Assembly (NCBI GenBank): GCA_947627185.1
Contig: CANQVF010000006.1
Location: 26,533-90,532, forward strand
Length of the DNA stretch: 64,000 nucleotides
Source of the DNA: an uncultured Clostridia bacterium
GTDB taxonomy: Bacteria > Bacillota > Clostridia > TANB77 > CAG-508
Reading direction: 5' to 3'
Numbering within the stretch: position 1 is the first letter of the stretch; each line of letters opens with the position of its first letter. This document shows positions 1 to 9,233 of the stretch, piece after piece. Both the position numbers and the translations under genes were made by a program. The notes beneath the pieces are model-generated. The model made no database searches and had not been told where the DNA came from. It saw only the letters and a program-made list of their open reading frames with translations.

Positions 1-2
1 AC

Positions 3-2282
3 ACATGGTTTAATAAAAATTACACAAATAATAAAAATGATTTAATTGCTTATTTTTCAGCTGAATATGGTTTAGATGAGATAGTTCCAATTTATTCTGG
101 AGGACTAGGTATTTTGTCTGGTGATCATCTAAAATCAGCAAGTGATTTAGGATTACCATTTGTTGCAATAGGATTATTATATAAAAATGGTTATTTTCAT
201 CAAAGAATAAATTCACGTGGTGAACAATGTTCAGAATATTATAATATAGATTTATATAATCTACCTATTTTACCGGTTAAAGATAATATGGATGATGATA
301 TAATAATAGATATTCCATTAGATGGAAAAACTTTATATCTAAAATTATGGCAAATTAATGTTGGAAGAATAAAATTATACTTATTAGATTCAGATATTGA
401 ACAAAATGATGAAGATTTTAGAAATATAACTCTTCGCTTATATGGTGGAGATAAAGAAATGAGAATACGTCAAGAAATTGTTTTAGGTATGGCAGGAGTT
501 AAAGCTCTAAAAACATTAGAATATTCTCCAACAGTATATCATATGAATGAAGGACATTCTTCTTTCTTAATATTAGAACTTATTAAAAATATTATGGAAG
601 AAAAACAAGTATCTTTTGAAATAGCAAGAGAAATAGCTACAGTTCAAACTGTATTTACTACTCATACACCAGTTCCAGCTGGAAATGATATTTTTGATAT
701 AAGTTTAGTAGAAAGATATTTTAATGGCTTTTGGGATAAATTAGGAATAACAAAGGAAGAATTTTTAAAATTAGGTATGCCTGGAGAAGATTTAGAACCA
801 GGATTTAATATGGGAATTCTTGCTTTAAAAGTAGCAGGCAAGAAAAATGGTGTAAGTAAATTACATGGCGAAGTATCTAGAGAATTATTTAGCGATGTTT
901 GGCCAAATATTGCAGAAGATGAATCACCAATTACTTATATTACAAATGGTATTCATACATGTACATGGCTTGCTCCAAACATTAAAGAATTATATAACGA
1001 ATATTTACCACCATATTGGCAAGATAATATTCAATTTAATTCTACTTGGGAAAAAATAGATAATATACCTAATGAAAAATTATGGGCAGCACATATTGAA
1101 AGAAAAGAAAAATTAATTAAGTTAATTAAAGAAAATGTTACAGAAAGATATGTAAAAAGTGGTATAGGATATGATCAAATAGCAGAAATTGTAAATCAAC
1201 TAAATCCTAAGGCTCTTACAATTGGTTTTGCTAGAAGATTTGCTACTTACAAAAGAGCAACATTAATTTTTAAAGATATTGCTAGATTAACTCAAATATT
1301 AAATGATGAAAAAAGACCAGTTCAATTAGTATTCGCAGGAAAAGCACATCCAGCTGATAAAGAAGGACAAGATTTAATAAAATATATACATGAAATTTCT
1401 TTAATGCCACAATTTAAAGGAAAGATCTTTATTTTAGAAAACTATAACATAGGTATTTCTAGATATTTAGTAAGTGGAGTAGATGTTTGGCTTAATAATC
1501 CTAGAAGACCTATGGAAGCATCAGGTACTTCAGGAGAAAAAGCTTCTGTAAATGGAGTTGTAAATTTTAGTGTTTTAGATGGTTGGTGGTGTGAAGGTTA
1601 TACAGGCACAAACGGATGGACTATTGGAACAAATGCTAGATATGATTCTTATGAAGAACAAGATAAAGCAGATAGTAATAGTTTATATCATACTTTAGAA
1701 AATAGAATTATACCAACTTATTATAATCAAGATAAAGATGGTATTCCAAAAGATTGGATTTCATATATGAAAAATTCTATAAAAACTACTGGTGGAAAAT
1801 ACAGTACAGCTAGAATGGTTTCAGAATATGTAGATGAATTGTATATACCTTTATGCAATTTAAGAAAAGCATATTTTGAAGACCTATCAAATGTAATTGA
1901 ATTTGCAAAATGGAAGAAAAATGTAAAACAAAATTGGGATAAAATAGAACTTGTTCAAGACAGAAATGTTGATAATGCTAAATTAGTAGCAGGAACACAA
2001 ATAACTGTAAATTGTAAAGTTTATTTACCTAATATAGATGAGTCTAATGCAGATGTTCAAGTATATTTTGGACAATTTTTAGAAAATGGAACTGTTAGAA
2101 ATGTTTATACTGAAACAATGAACAAAATTGAAGAAAATAAAGAAGAAAATACTTGCACATATGAAGCAGTATTAGAATTAAAAACAGGTGGAAATTATGG
2201 TTATACTTTTAGAGTTATGCCAAAACACCCAATGTTAGTAGATTCAGAAAATTTAAATCTAGTTAAATGGATAACAAAATAA
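3..2282 (+). CDS. glgP: Alpha-glucan (glycogen) phosphorylase, 5'-truncated by window edge
   Basis: Frame stays open upstream of the track ORF (TWFNKNY..AYFSAEYGLDEIVPIYSGGLGILSGDHLKSASDLG); motifs NEGHSSF, TNGIHTCTW, NNPRRPMEASGTSGEKASVNG. Confidence 0.95.
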   Translation, partial: TWFNKNYTNNKNDLIAYFSAEYGLDEIVPIYSGGLGILSGDHLKSASDLGLPFVAIGLLYKNGYFHQRINSRGEQCSEYYNIDLYNLPILPVKDNMDDDIIIDIPLDGKTLYLKLWQINVGRIKLYLLDSDIEQNDEDFRNITLRLYGGDKEMRIRQEIVLGMAGVKALKTLEYSPTVYHMNEGHSSFLILELIKNIMEEKQVSFEIAREIATVQTVFTTHTPVPAGNDIFDISLVERYFNGFWDKLGITKEEFLKLGMPGEDLEPGFNMGILALKVAGKKNGVSKLHGEVSRELFSDVWPNIAEDESPITYITNGIHTCTWLAPNIKELYNEYLPPYWQDNIQFNSTWEKIDNIPNEKLWAAHIERKEKLIKLIKENVTERYVKSGIGYDQIAEIVNQLNPKALTIGFARRFATYKRATLIFKDIARLTQILNDEKRPVQLVFAGKAHPADKEGQDLIKYIHEISLMPQFKGKIFILENYNIGISRYLVSGVDVWLNNPRRPMEASGTSGEKASVNGVVNFSVLDGWWCEGYTGTNGWTIGTNARYDSYEEQDKADSNSLYHTLENRIIPTYYNQDKDGIPKDWISYMKNSIKTTGGKYSTARMVSEYVDELYIPLCNLRKAYFEDLSNVIEFAKWKKNVKQNWDKIELVQDRNVDNAKLVAGTQITVNCKVYLPNIDESNADVQVYFGQFLENGTVRNVYTETMNKIEENKEENTCTYEAVLELKTGGNYGYTFRVMPKHPMLVDSENLNLVKWITK

Positions 2283-2288
2283 AGTTAA

Positions 2289-2326
2289 AAATAGAGTATA
2301 TTTTCTAATATACTCTATTTTTTTTA
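2289..2326 (+). terminator. Rho-independent terminator after glgP
   Basis: ATAGAGTATATT-ttct-AATATACTCTAT followed by T-run. Confidence 0.9.
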
Positions 2327-2355
2327 TAAAATTTAAAAAAAATATAAAAAAATAC

Positions 2356-2384
2356 TTTACAAATAAAAAATATCGTGCTATAAT
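2356..2384 (+). promoter_or_regulatory. Sigma70/SigA-type promoter
   Basis: TTTACA, 17-nt spacer, TATAAT; about 320 nt before the next coding start. Confidence 0.75.
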
Positions 2385-2710
2385 CTCACCCAAGTTAAAT
2401 ATTTTTAACTACATTTATATCTAAATAAATACTATTCTAGTATTTATGTTTTCCAGATTATTAAAATTAAATATATTAAAATTAAAATTTTTGTTATGCC
2501 CCAAATCAATCATTTTTAATAGATTTATTTCTATTAACTTATTTCTATGCTTTGAACTTACTTAAATTTTTAAGTAAAATCCAAATTCAGAGATAGTATT
2601 ATTTAATTTAAATTCAGAAAATAATTGTTTATTTTTGCCCCTAAATAATTATAAATAAGATTTGTAGTTTAAAAATATTTAACTTTAATTTAAAAAAAGG
2701 AGGTTAAAAA

Positions 2711-3268
2711 ATAAAAAGAATTATTGGAATTTTATTTTGTATAACTGTAATTATTATATCTTTTTCCACAGGTTATATATTTGAAAAATCATATAAATCA
2801 AATAAAAAATTAATAACTAATGTTGCTAAATGGTCTTTTAATTCTAATAATACAGAACAAATAATTAATTTATCTCAAGAAAAAATATTGCCAGGGTCAA
2901 AAGGAAATTTTAAAATAGAAATAGATGCAACTGGCTCTGAAAGTGAAATAAATTATCAAATAATTGTATTAGAAGAAAAAAATATTCCAAAAAATTTTGA
3001 ATTTTATGCAGAAATTTATAATGAAAAAAATGAAATGATTGAAAAAACAGATAAATATGAAAATCTTTCTAATTTAGCTAAAGAAAAACTTTTTGGAAAT
3101 ATAAGCTTAGAGAAAAATAATCAAAAAAGAAATATAATTATTTATTGGAATTGGAAAGATGAGCAAAATGATATTTTTTTGGAAATGAAAGATGGAACCA
3201 TTTCCTTAAATGAAAATTCATCTTTAGAAAGTGGTTTTTGTATTGAAATTATAGGTAAACAAATTTAA
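2711..3268 (+). CDS. Secreted TasA/camelysin-like protein with N-terminal signal/TM segment; probable ATA start
   Basis: The track ORF (2888) lacks the N-terminus; same frame is open from 2708 and encodes (I/M)KRIIGILFCITVIIISFSTGYIFEKSYKSNKKLITNVAKWSFNSNN...; AGGAGGT 6 nt before ATA at 2711. Confidence 0.7.
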   Translation: MKRIIGILFCITVIIISFSTGYIFEKSYKSNKKLITNVAKWSFNSNNTEQIINLSQEKILPGSKGNFKIEIDATGSESEINYQIIVLEEKNIPKNFEFYAEIYNEKNEMIEKTDKYENLSNLAKEKLFGNISLEKNNQKRNIIIYWNWKDEQNDIFLEMKDGTISLNENSSLESGFCIEIIGKQI

Positions 3269-3366
3269 TTCTAATAATAATACAAATGATAATTAATTAC
3301 CTTTTTATAAAAATAAATTTTAAATTATAAATTCATAATTAAAATCTTATAAACTTTATGTATTAA

Positions 3367-3442
3367 AGGTGGCATGTAGCCACATGCCACTTAAAATTTT
3401 CTATTAAGAGTATAAAGATGTATTTTTAATAGAGAATTTTAA
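3367..3442 (+). promoter_or_regulatory. Two adjacent strong hairpins in the leader of the next gene
   Basis: GTGGCATGT-AGCC-ACATGCCAC (3369-3390), then a 17-bp stem with one G-U: TTAAAATTTTCTATTAA / TTAATAGAGAATTTTAA. Confidence 0.7.
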
Positions 3443-3474
3443 GAAATTATATAAAGTATTTATATGGAGAGAAA

Positions 3475-3960
3475 ATGAAAAACATAAAGAAAAAAGTTTT
3501 AATTTTATTGGTTATATTTACTTTAACAATACTACCAATAAATTCTATAGCAAAATATTATGAGGAAATTAAAAATATTAAATTATATTTTTATTTAGCT
3601 AAACCTATTTTAAAAATTGAAAAATCCCAAAATACAATTATAAAAGAAATATCAAGAAAGAGTGAAATAGAAAATTTTTATTTTACAATAAAAAATTATG
3701 AATTAATAAATAATGAGAAAGTAATTTCTGAAGTTCCATTTTTTATTGATTTAGAACTTAATAATTCAAATAAAAATTTTCCAATAGAATATAAAATTTA
3801 TGATTGTGATACTGGAAATGAAATAAAAAATAAAATTTTTGTTGATAAGAATATTGAATTCGAAAAAAGATTAAAAATTATTGCTGTTTGGAATAAAAAT
3901 CCCCCAAATAGTGAGTATAATGAAACTAATATAATTTTTAATGTAGAGCAAGCAATATAA
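3475..3960 (+). CDS. Secreted beta-sandwich-like protein (camelysin/TasA-like family)
   Basis: Signal peptide MKNIKKKVLILLVIFTLTILPINSIA; 'LAKPILKIEKS...FYFTIKNYE' pattern typical of such exported proteins. Confidence 0.6.
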   Translation: MKNIKKKVLILLVIFTLTILPINSIAKYYEEIKNIKLYFYLAKPILKIEKSQNTIIKEISRKSEIENFYFTIKNYELINNEKVISEVPFFIDLELNNSNKNFPIEYKIYDCDTGNEIKNKIFVDKNIEFEKRLKIIAVWNKNPPNSEYNETNIIFNVEQAI

Positions 3961-4006
3961 AATTTTATAAGAATAAATTGAATTAAAATTTAGAAAAGAG
4001 AAAAAT

Positions 4007-4222
4007 ATGAAAAGTATATATTATCAATTATCTTTTAGAATATTAATTGTAATTATTTTTTTAATAATGATTATTATAACTACCTTTAATATAGGAAAAA
4101 AATTTTATTATATTAAAAATACATTACAAAATAGCGAAAAAATTTATTACAAAACAGAAATTGCAAAATGGAATTTTAATGTAAAAATTTCAGTAGAAGA
4201 AGAGGTATTTAATTATGAGTAA
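4007..4222 (+). CDS. Small membrane-anchored protein with AKWNF motif
   Basis: N-terminal TM plus 'EIAKWNFNVKIS', matching NVAKWSFN of the 2711 ORF. Confidence 0.55.
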   Translation: MKSIYYQLSFRILIVIIFLIMIIITTFNIGKKFYYIKNTLQNSEKIYYKTEIAKWNFNVKISVEEEVFNYE

Positions 4223-4424
4223 AAGAATTTATATAATAATATTTATTGTTATATATTTATTTATAATATTGCAAACAGAGGTTTATGGTATTTATAAAAT
4301 GTCATACAAAATATTAGCATATAAGATAAAAATTAAACAAGAAGAAATACAAGAAGTACAATTAGAAGAAATACAAGAAAATGAAGAAAATACTGATGGT
4401 TTTATAGTAGAAATTCATAAATAG
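4215..4424 (+). CDS. Small single-TM protein with charged tail
   Basis: Overlaps preceding stop (ATGAGTAA); hydrophobic N-terminus, EEIQE repeats at C-terminus. Confidence 0.5.
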   Translation: MSKRIYIIIFIVIYLFIILQTEVYGIYKMSYKILAYKIKIKQEEIQEVQLEEIQENEENTDGFIVEIHK

Positions 4425-4455
4425 CAAATATTACACATATTTAAATTATTTTGGC

Positions 4456-4484
4456 TTGTGAAAAAAATTTATAAATGGTATAAT
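4456..4484 (+). promoter_or_regulatory. SigA-type promoter
   Basis: TTGTGA-17-TATAAT. Confidence 0.7.
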
Positions 4485-4564
4485 ATATAATATTTTAAAA
4501 TAATTATCATTTAAGAAAGGAGTGTATGATTATTTAATTTTTTTAAATATCATACAGAAAATAA

Positions 4565-5425
4565 ATGTTATTTTCACAGCACAAAATGAAAACATATGCA
4601 TTTGTTGGACCTTCTGGTACTGGTAAAAGTTATAGAGCGCAGATGGTAGCAAATGAAAGAGGAATAAATTATATTATTGATGATGGATTATTAATATCTG
4701 GTAATGAAATATTAGCTGGAATTTCTGCTAAGAAAGCACCTACAAAGATAGAAACTGTTAGAAATGCATTATTCCAAAGTGAAGAACGAAAAAAAGAAAT
4801 TCAAGATGTAATAAAAAAAAGAAAACCAGATAGCATTTTAATATTAGGAACTTCTGATGAAATGGTAAAAAAAATTGTGGAAAATTTAGGATTTGAACCA
4901 ATTACAGAGACAATATATATAACAGATGTTGCAACAGAAGAAGAAATGGCAATGGCAAGGGATATAAGGGTACATCAAGGAAAACATGTTATACCTGTTC
5001 CTACTTTTGCATTAAAAAAAGATTTTTCTGGATATTTATTAGATCCACTTCAAATTTTTAAATCAAAAGGAAAAGGAAAGGCACCATATATTTCTGAAAA
5101 ATCTATTATAAGACCAACTTTTAGTTATATGGGAAATTTTAAAATTTCAGATACAGTTTTTAAACAAATTATTGATTGTGTAGTAGAAAAAAGTGAAAGT
5201 GTTCATAAAATTCATAGGGCTATTATAAAAAAACACGAAGAATTAAATGATGGTATATATATTTATATAGAAGTAATTATTAATTATGGTTACAATGTTA
5301 ATGAAACAATGCAAATTTTAAAACAAAAAATTATTAAGGAAATAGAAAAAATGACTTCTATGAATGTACTTGGTATGGAAATTGTAGTTAAAGGTGTAAA
5401 TTTAAATGAAAATATAAATAAATAA
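4565..5425 (+). CDS. P-loop ATP-binding protein with C-terminal Asp23/Gls24-like region
   Basis: Walker A GPSGTGKS; C-terminal 'DGIYIYIEVIINYGYNVNETMQILKQKIIKEIEKMTSMNVLGMEIVVKGV' resembles Asp23/Gls24 domains. Confidence 0.8.
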   Translation: MLFSQHKMKTYAFVGPSGTGKSYRAQMVANERGINYIIDDGLLISGNEILAGISAKKAPTKIETVRNALFQSEERKKEIQDVIKKRKPDSILILGTSDEMVKKIVENLGFEPITETIYITDVATEEEMAMARDIRVHQGKHVIPVPTFALKKDFSGYLLDPLQIFKSKGKGKAPYISEKSIIRPTFSYMGNFKISDTVFKQIIDCVVEKSESVHKIHRAIIKKHEELNDGIYIYIEVIINYGYNVNETMQILKQKIIKEIEKMTSMNVLGMEIVVKGVNLNENINK

Positions 5426-5460
5426 ATAAAGCACTAAAAAATATTAAAAGGAGTATATTT

Positions 5461-6144
5461 ATGGCTTTTGTTGTTGCAATAGATGGACCAGCTGGTAGTG
5501 GAAAAGGAACTATTACTAAAATAGTTGGAGAAAAAATGAATTTAGTAAATATAGATACAGGCGCAATGTATAGATGTGTTACTTTAGAATGTTTGAATAA
5601 AAATGTTAAAGAAAGTGATATAGATAAAATTTTAGAAATTTTAGAAAATATAAATATTGAATTAAAAAAAGAAAAAGGTGAAAATTTAGTATTTTTAAAT
5701 GGAAAAGATGTTACTGAAGAAATTAGAACAACAAAAGTAAACGAAAATGTTGCAAAATTTGCTGCTGTTAAAGTAATAAGAGATAAAATAACTCCAATGC
5801 AAAGAAAAATGGGAGAGATACAAGATGTAATTATGGAAGGAAGAGACATTGGAACAGTAGTTTTTCCAGATGCTGATGTAAAAATATTTTTGGATTGTTC
5901 TTTGGAGGAAAGAGCAAATAGACGTTATAAACAAAATATACAAAAAGGAATAAATTCAAGTTATGAAGAAGTTTTAGAAAGTATAAAACAAAGACATAAA
6001 TTAGAAACAGAAAGAGATGTTGCTCCTTTCGTAAAAGCGGAAGATGCTATATATGTAGATAGTACAAATTTAACTATTGAAGAAGTTACTGAAAAAATTA
6101 TAGAAATTATTTCTAAAAAGAAATTAGAAAAAAATAATGAATAA
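5461..6144 (+). CDS. cmk: Cytidylate kinase
   Basis: AIDGPAGSGKGTITK, NIDTGAMYRCVT, MEGRDIGTVVFPDADVKIFL. Confidence 0.96.
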   Translation: MAFVVAIDGPAGSGKGTITKIVGEKMNLVNIDTGAMYRCVTLECLNKNVKESDIDKILEILENINIELKKEKGENLVFLNGKDVTEEIRTTKVNENVAKFAAVKVIRDKITPMQRKMGEIQDVIMEGRDIGTVVFPDADVKIFLDCSLEERANRRYKQNIQKGINSSYEEVLESIKQRHKLETERDVAPFVKAEDAIYVDSTNLTIEEVTEKIIEIISKKKLEKNNE

Positions 6145-6167
6145 AACTTAAAAGTTAAGAGGTATAT

Positions 6168-6794
6168 ATGAAAGAGTTTTTTAAAGGAATTGGTAGAGTA
6201 ATTATTAGAACTGCTATATTTGCATATTGCAAAATTGTATATAGAATAAAAATTATTGGAAAAGAAAATATACCAAAAGAAGGGGCACTTTTATTTTGTG
6301 GAAATCATAGAAATTACTTAGACCCGCCTTTAATAGTAGTTACTGCTGGAAGACATATGAGATTTCTTGCAAAAGAAGAATTAAGAAAAAATCCATTATT
6401 TGCTTTTTTAGGAGTTGTTTTTGATGGAATATATGTTAAAAGAGATGAGAAAGATATTACAGCTTTAAAAGAATCATTAAAAACATTAAAATCAGGTGGA
6501 TGTATAGGATTGTTTCCGGAAGGTACTAGAAATGGTTTAGAAAAAAATGATGGAAAAATAAAAAATGGTGCTGCATATATGGCTTTAAAATCTAATGCAA
6601 AAGTTGTACCAATAGGAATAGTAGGAGAAGCAAAACCATTTACAAAAAATGCAATTATATATGGAAAACCAATAGATTTATCAGAATATGCATCAAATAA
6701 AAAAATAGAAAAAGAAACTGAGGAAAAGGTAAGTGAAATTATAAAAGAAGAAATAATAAAATTATCAAGTACAGAGATTAAGAAATTAACATAA
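6168..6794 (+). CDS. plsC: 1-acyl-sn-glycerol-3-phosphate acyltransferase
   Basis: NHRNYLDPP (NHx4D-type) and FPEGTRN motifs; follows cmk. Confidence 0.93.
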   Translation: MKEFFKGIGRVIIRTAIFAYCKIVYRIKIIGKENIPKEGALLFCGNHRNYLDPPLIVVTAGRHMRFLAKEELRKNPLFAFLGVVFDGIYVKRDEKDITALKESLKTLKSGGCIGLFPEGTRNGLEKNDGKIKNGAAYMALKSNAKVVPIGIVGEAKPFTKNAIIYGKPIDLSEYASNKKIEKETEEKVSEIIKEEIIKLSSTEIKKLT

Positions 6795-6800
6795 TTTCCG

Positions 6801-6829
6801 TTGACAAATAAAAATAGCTAGTATATAAT
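6801..6829 (+). promoter_or_regulatory. Consensus SigA promoter of typA
   Basis: TTGACA-17-TATAAT. Confidence 0.85.
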
Positions 6830-6969
6830 AGTATAGTTAAATTTGAAGAAAATCAAGTTTAACTATTTTTATTGTGTTAATAGATTTTGTAATAAAATAA
6901 AAATTTTAAAACTAAATTTTAAAACAAATTAATTATAATAATGTATAAAGAATAAAAGGGGTAGTAAAA

Positions 6970-8790
6970 ATGAATAACCAAAAGATTAGAAATGTAGCAA
7001 TAATTGCACACGTTGACCATGGAAAAACAACTTTAGTTGATGCAATGCTTAAACAAAGTGGTATATTTAGAAGCAATGAACAAGTTGAAGAAAGAGTTAT
7101 GGATTCTAATGACTTAGAAAAAGAAAGAGGAATTACAATTCTTTCTAAAAATACTGCTGTACATTATGGAGATATAAAAATAAACATTGTAGATACACCA
7201 GGACATGCAGATTTTGGTGGAGAAGTTGAACGTGTTTTAAAAATGGTAGATGGTGTTGTTTTATTAGTTGATGCTTTTGAAGGGGCTATGCCTCAAACTA
7301 GAGAAGTTTTAAAAAAATCATTAGCATTAAACTTAAAACCAATTGTTGTTATAAATAAAATAGATAGACCAGGTGCACAACCTTACAAAGTTGTTGATCA
7401 AGTTTTAGAATTATTTATAGAACTTGGAGCAAATGATGAACAATTAGAATTTCCAGTTGTATATGCATCTGCAAAACAAGGTATTGCAACATTAGATCTA
7501 GATAAACCTGGAACTGATTTAAAATGTTTATTTGAAACAATAATAAATTCTATAGATGCACCAAGTTGTGAAATGGAAGGACCAATGCAAATGTTAGTTT
7601 CTAATATAGATTATGATGACTATATTGGAAGAATTTCAATAGGTAGAGTTGAAAGAGGAGAAATTAATTTAAACATGCCTGTTGCAATTTGCAAAAATGA
7701 TAAAACATTAAATGCTAGAGTAACAAAATTGTATTTATATGATGGTTTAAAAAGAATAGAAGTTGAACATGCAGAAGCAGGAGATATTGTTGCATTATCT
7801 GGTGTTGCTGATATTAATATTGGTGATACAATATGTGATTATGAACATCCTGAAAAAATTCCGTTTGTAGATATAGATGAGCCAACAGTATCTATGACAT
7901 TTAGTGTTAATAATGGACCTTTTGCAGGAAGAGAAGGAAAATTTATTACTTCAAGACATATTAGAGACAGATTATTTAAAGAATTAGATAGAAATGTTAG
8001 TTTAAGAGTAAAAGAAACAGATTCACCAGATTCTTTTGAAGTTTCAGGAAGAGGAGAATTACATTTATCTGTGCTTATAGAAACTATGAGAAGAGAAGGA
8101 TTTGAACTTTTAGTTTCAAGACCAAAAGTTATTTTAAAAGAAATTAATGGTGTAAAATGCGAACCAATAGAAAGATTAGTTGTAAATGTTCCAGATGATT
8201 GTGTTGGAAATGTTATAGAAAAATTAGGAAAAAGAAAAGCTGAAATGATTAATATGGAACCAGCAGAAGATGGACATACTAAATTAGAATTTAAAATTCC
8301 AGCTAGAGGAATTATAGGTTATAGAACAGAATTCTTAACAGACACAAAAGGTGAAGGAACAATGAATCATATTTTTGATTGTTATGAAGAATTTAAAGGA
8401 GAAATTCAAGCAAGAACAAGAGGAACAATAGTTGCTTTTGAAAATGGAAAATCTATTACTTATGGTTTATATAATGCTCAAGATAAAGGAGATTTATTTA
8501 TAGGACCAGGTGTTGAAGTTTATGAAGGTATGATAGTTGGATTAAATTCTAGAGGAGAAGATTTGGCCATAAATGTATGTAAAGAAAAACACTTAACAAA
8601 CACAAGAGCTTCTGGTTCTGATGAAGCATTACGTTTGGTTCCACCAATTCAAATGTCTTTAGAAAAAGCTATTGAATTTATACAAGATGATGAACTTGTT
8701 GAAGTAACACCTAAAAGCATTAGATTAAGGAAAAAAATACTTAATAATAAAGATAGAGAAAGATCTGCAAGAGCTAATATGAATAAATAA
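6970..8790 (+). CDS. typA: Ribosome-associated GTPase BipA/TypA
   Basis: [37 protein letters not shown]; full-length BipA architecture. Confidence 0.97.
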   Translation: MNNQKIRNVAIIAHVDHGKTTLVDAMLKQSGIFRSNEQVEERVMDSNDLEKERGITILSKNTAVHYGDIKINIVDTPGHADFGGEVERVLKMVDGVVLLVDAFEGAMPQTREVLKKSLALNLKPIVVINKIDRPGAQPYKVVDQVLELFIELGANDEQLEFPVVYASAKQGIATLDLDKPGTDLKCLFETIINSIDAPSCEMEGPMQMLVSNIDYDDYIGRISIGRVERGEINLNMPVAICKNDKTLNARVTKLYLYDGLKRIEVEHAEAGDIVALSGVADINIGDTICDYEHPEKIPFVDIDEPTVSMTFSVNNGPFAGREGKFITSRHIRDRLFKELDRNVSLRVKETDSPDSFEVSGRGELHLSVLIETMRREGFELLVSRPKVILKEINGVKCEPIERLVVNVPDDCVGNVIEKLGKRKAEMINMEPAEDGHTKLEFKIPARGIIGYRTEFLTDTKGEGTMNHIFDCYEEFKGEIQARTRGTIVAFENGKSITYGLYNAQDKGDLFIGPGVEVYEGMIVGLNSRGEDLAINVCKEKHLTNTRASGSDEALRLVPPIQMSLEKAIEFIQDDELVEVTPKSIRLRKKILNNKDRERSARANMNK

Positions 8791-8791
8791 T

Positions 8792-8839
8792 AAAAACCCC
8801 GCTTTGTAACGCGCACGAACGATACTAAGCGGGTTTTTT
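8792..8839. terminator. Terminator between convergent genes
   Basis: CCCGCTT ... AAGCGGG followed by TTTTTT; A-run on the other side. Confidence 0.8.
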
Positions 8840-8845
8840 CAAAGG

Positions 8846-9160
8846 TTAGTTTTTCTTTGAAGATTGTGGGGAATAGTATAATAATTCATGCTCCCCTACA
8901 AGATTAGGTGCCTTTCTGTACGCAATGAATGGCTTGTTTACATCAATGTGTGATATGGAAAGATACTCACCACTTTGAATCATGTCATACAGATAGACAT
9001 TCTTTTCAAAAAAGGAAAAATCTGTTTTCGGACTTTCTAAGCTTTTAATACTGAAAATCAAATTCATGTGCTCTGCCGAAGATGCTAGAAGCATCCGGTC
9101 AATCAAATCAACGCCAAAGTCCTCTAGAATGTCAAATGCTTTTTGTTTTTTGTAGTTCAT
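8846..9160 (-). CDS. Uncharacterised 104-aa protein (orphan)
   Basis: Only plausible minus-strand gene; GGAGG SD and consensus promoter on the same strand; higher GC than neighbours. Confidence 0.8.
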   Translation of the reverse strand: MNYKKQKAFDILEDFGVDLIDRMLLASSAEHMNLIFSIKSLESPKTDFSFFEKNVYLYDMIQSGEYLSISHIDVNKPFIAYRKAPNLVGEHELLYYSPQSSKKN

Positions 9161-9204
9161 TTCCTTTCCTCCAATCCTTTTGATAAAAAAACCGTGCTAA
9201 ATTC

Positions 9205-9233
9205 ATTATACCATATATTAAGGCAAATAACAA
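9205..9233 (-). promoter_or_regulatory. SigA-type promoter for the minus-strand gene
   Basis: Reverse complement TTGTTA-17-TATAAT. Confidence 0.75.

Noticed and set aside
10-216. Minus-strand ORFs in the track throughout (e.g. 10-216, 5388-5849, 5695-5943, 29639-30004, 32008-32355, 36368-36658, 62816-63091)
   Set aside because: They lie antisense to well-supported genes, lack SDs, and have low-complexity I/L/F/S-rich translations expected from reading AT-rich coding DNA backwards.
865-1059. Overlapping + strand ORF inside glgP (and similar 52819-53022, 55057-55239)
   Set aside because: Alternate-frame ORFs within strongly supported genes; composition artefacts.
6970-8790. TypA read as a tetracycline-resistance ribosomal protection protein
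   Set aside because: Length and motifs fit BipA/TypA; no Tet(M/O)-type features.
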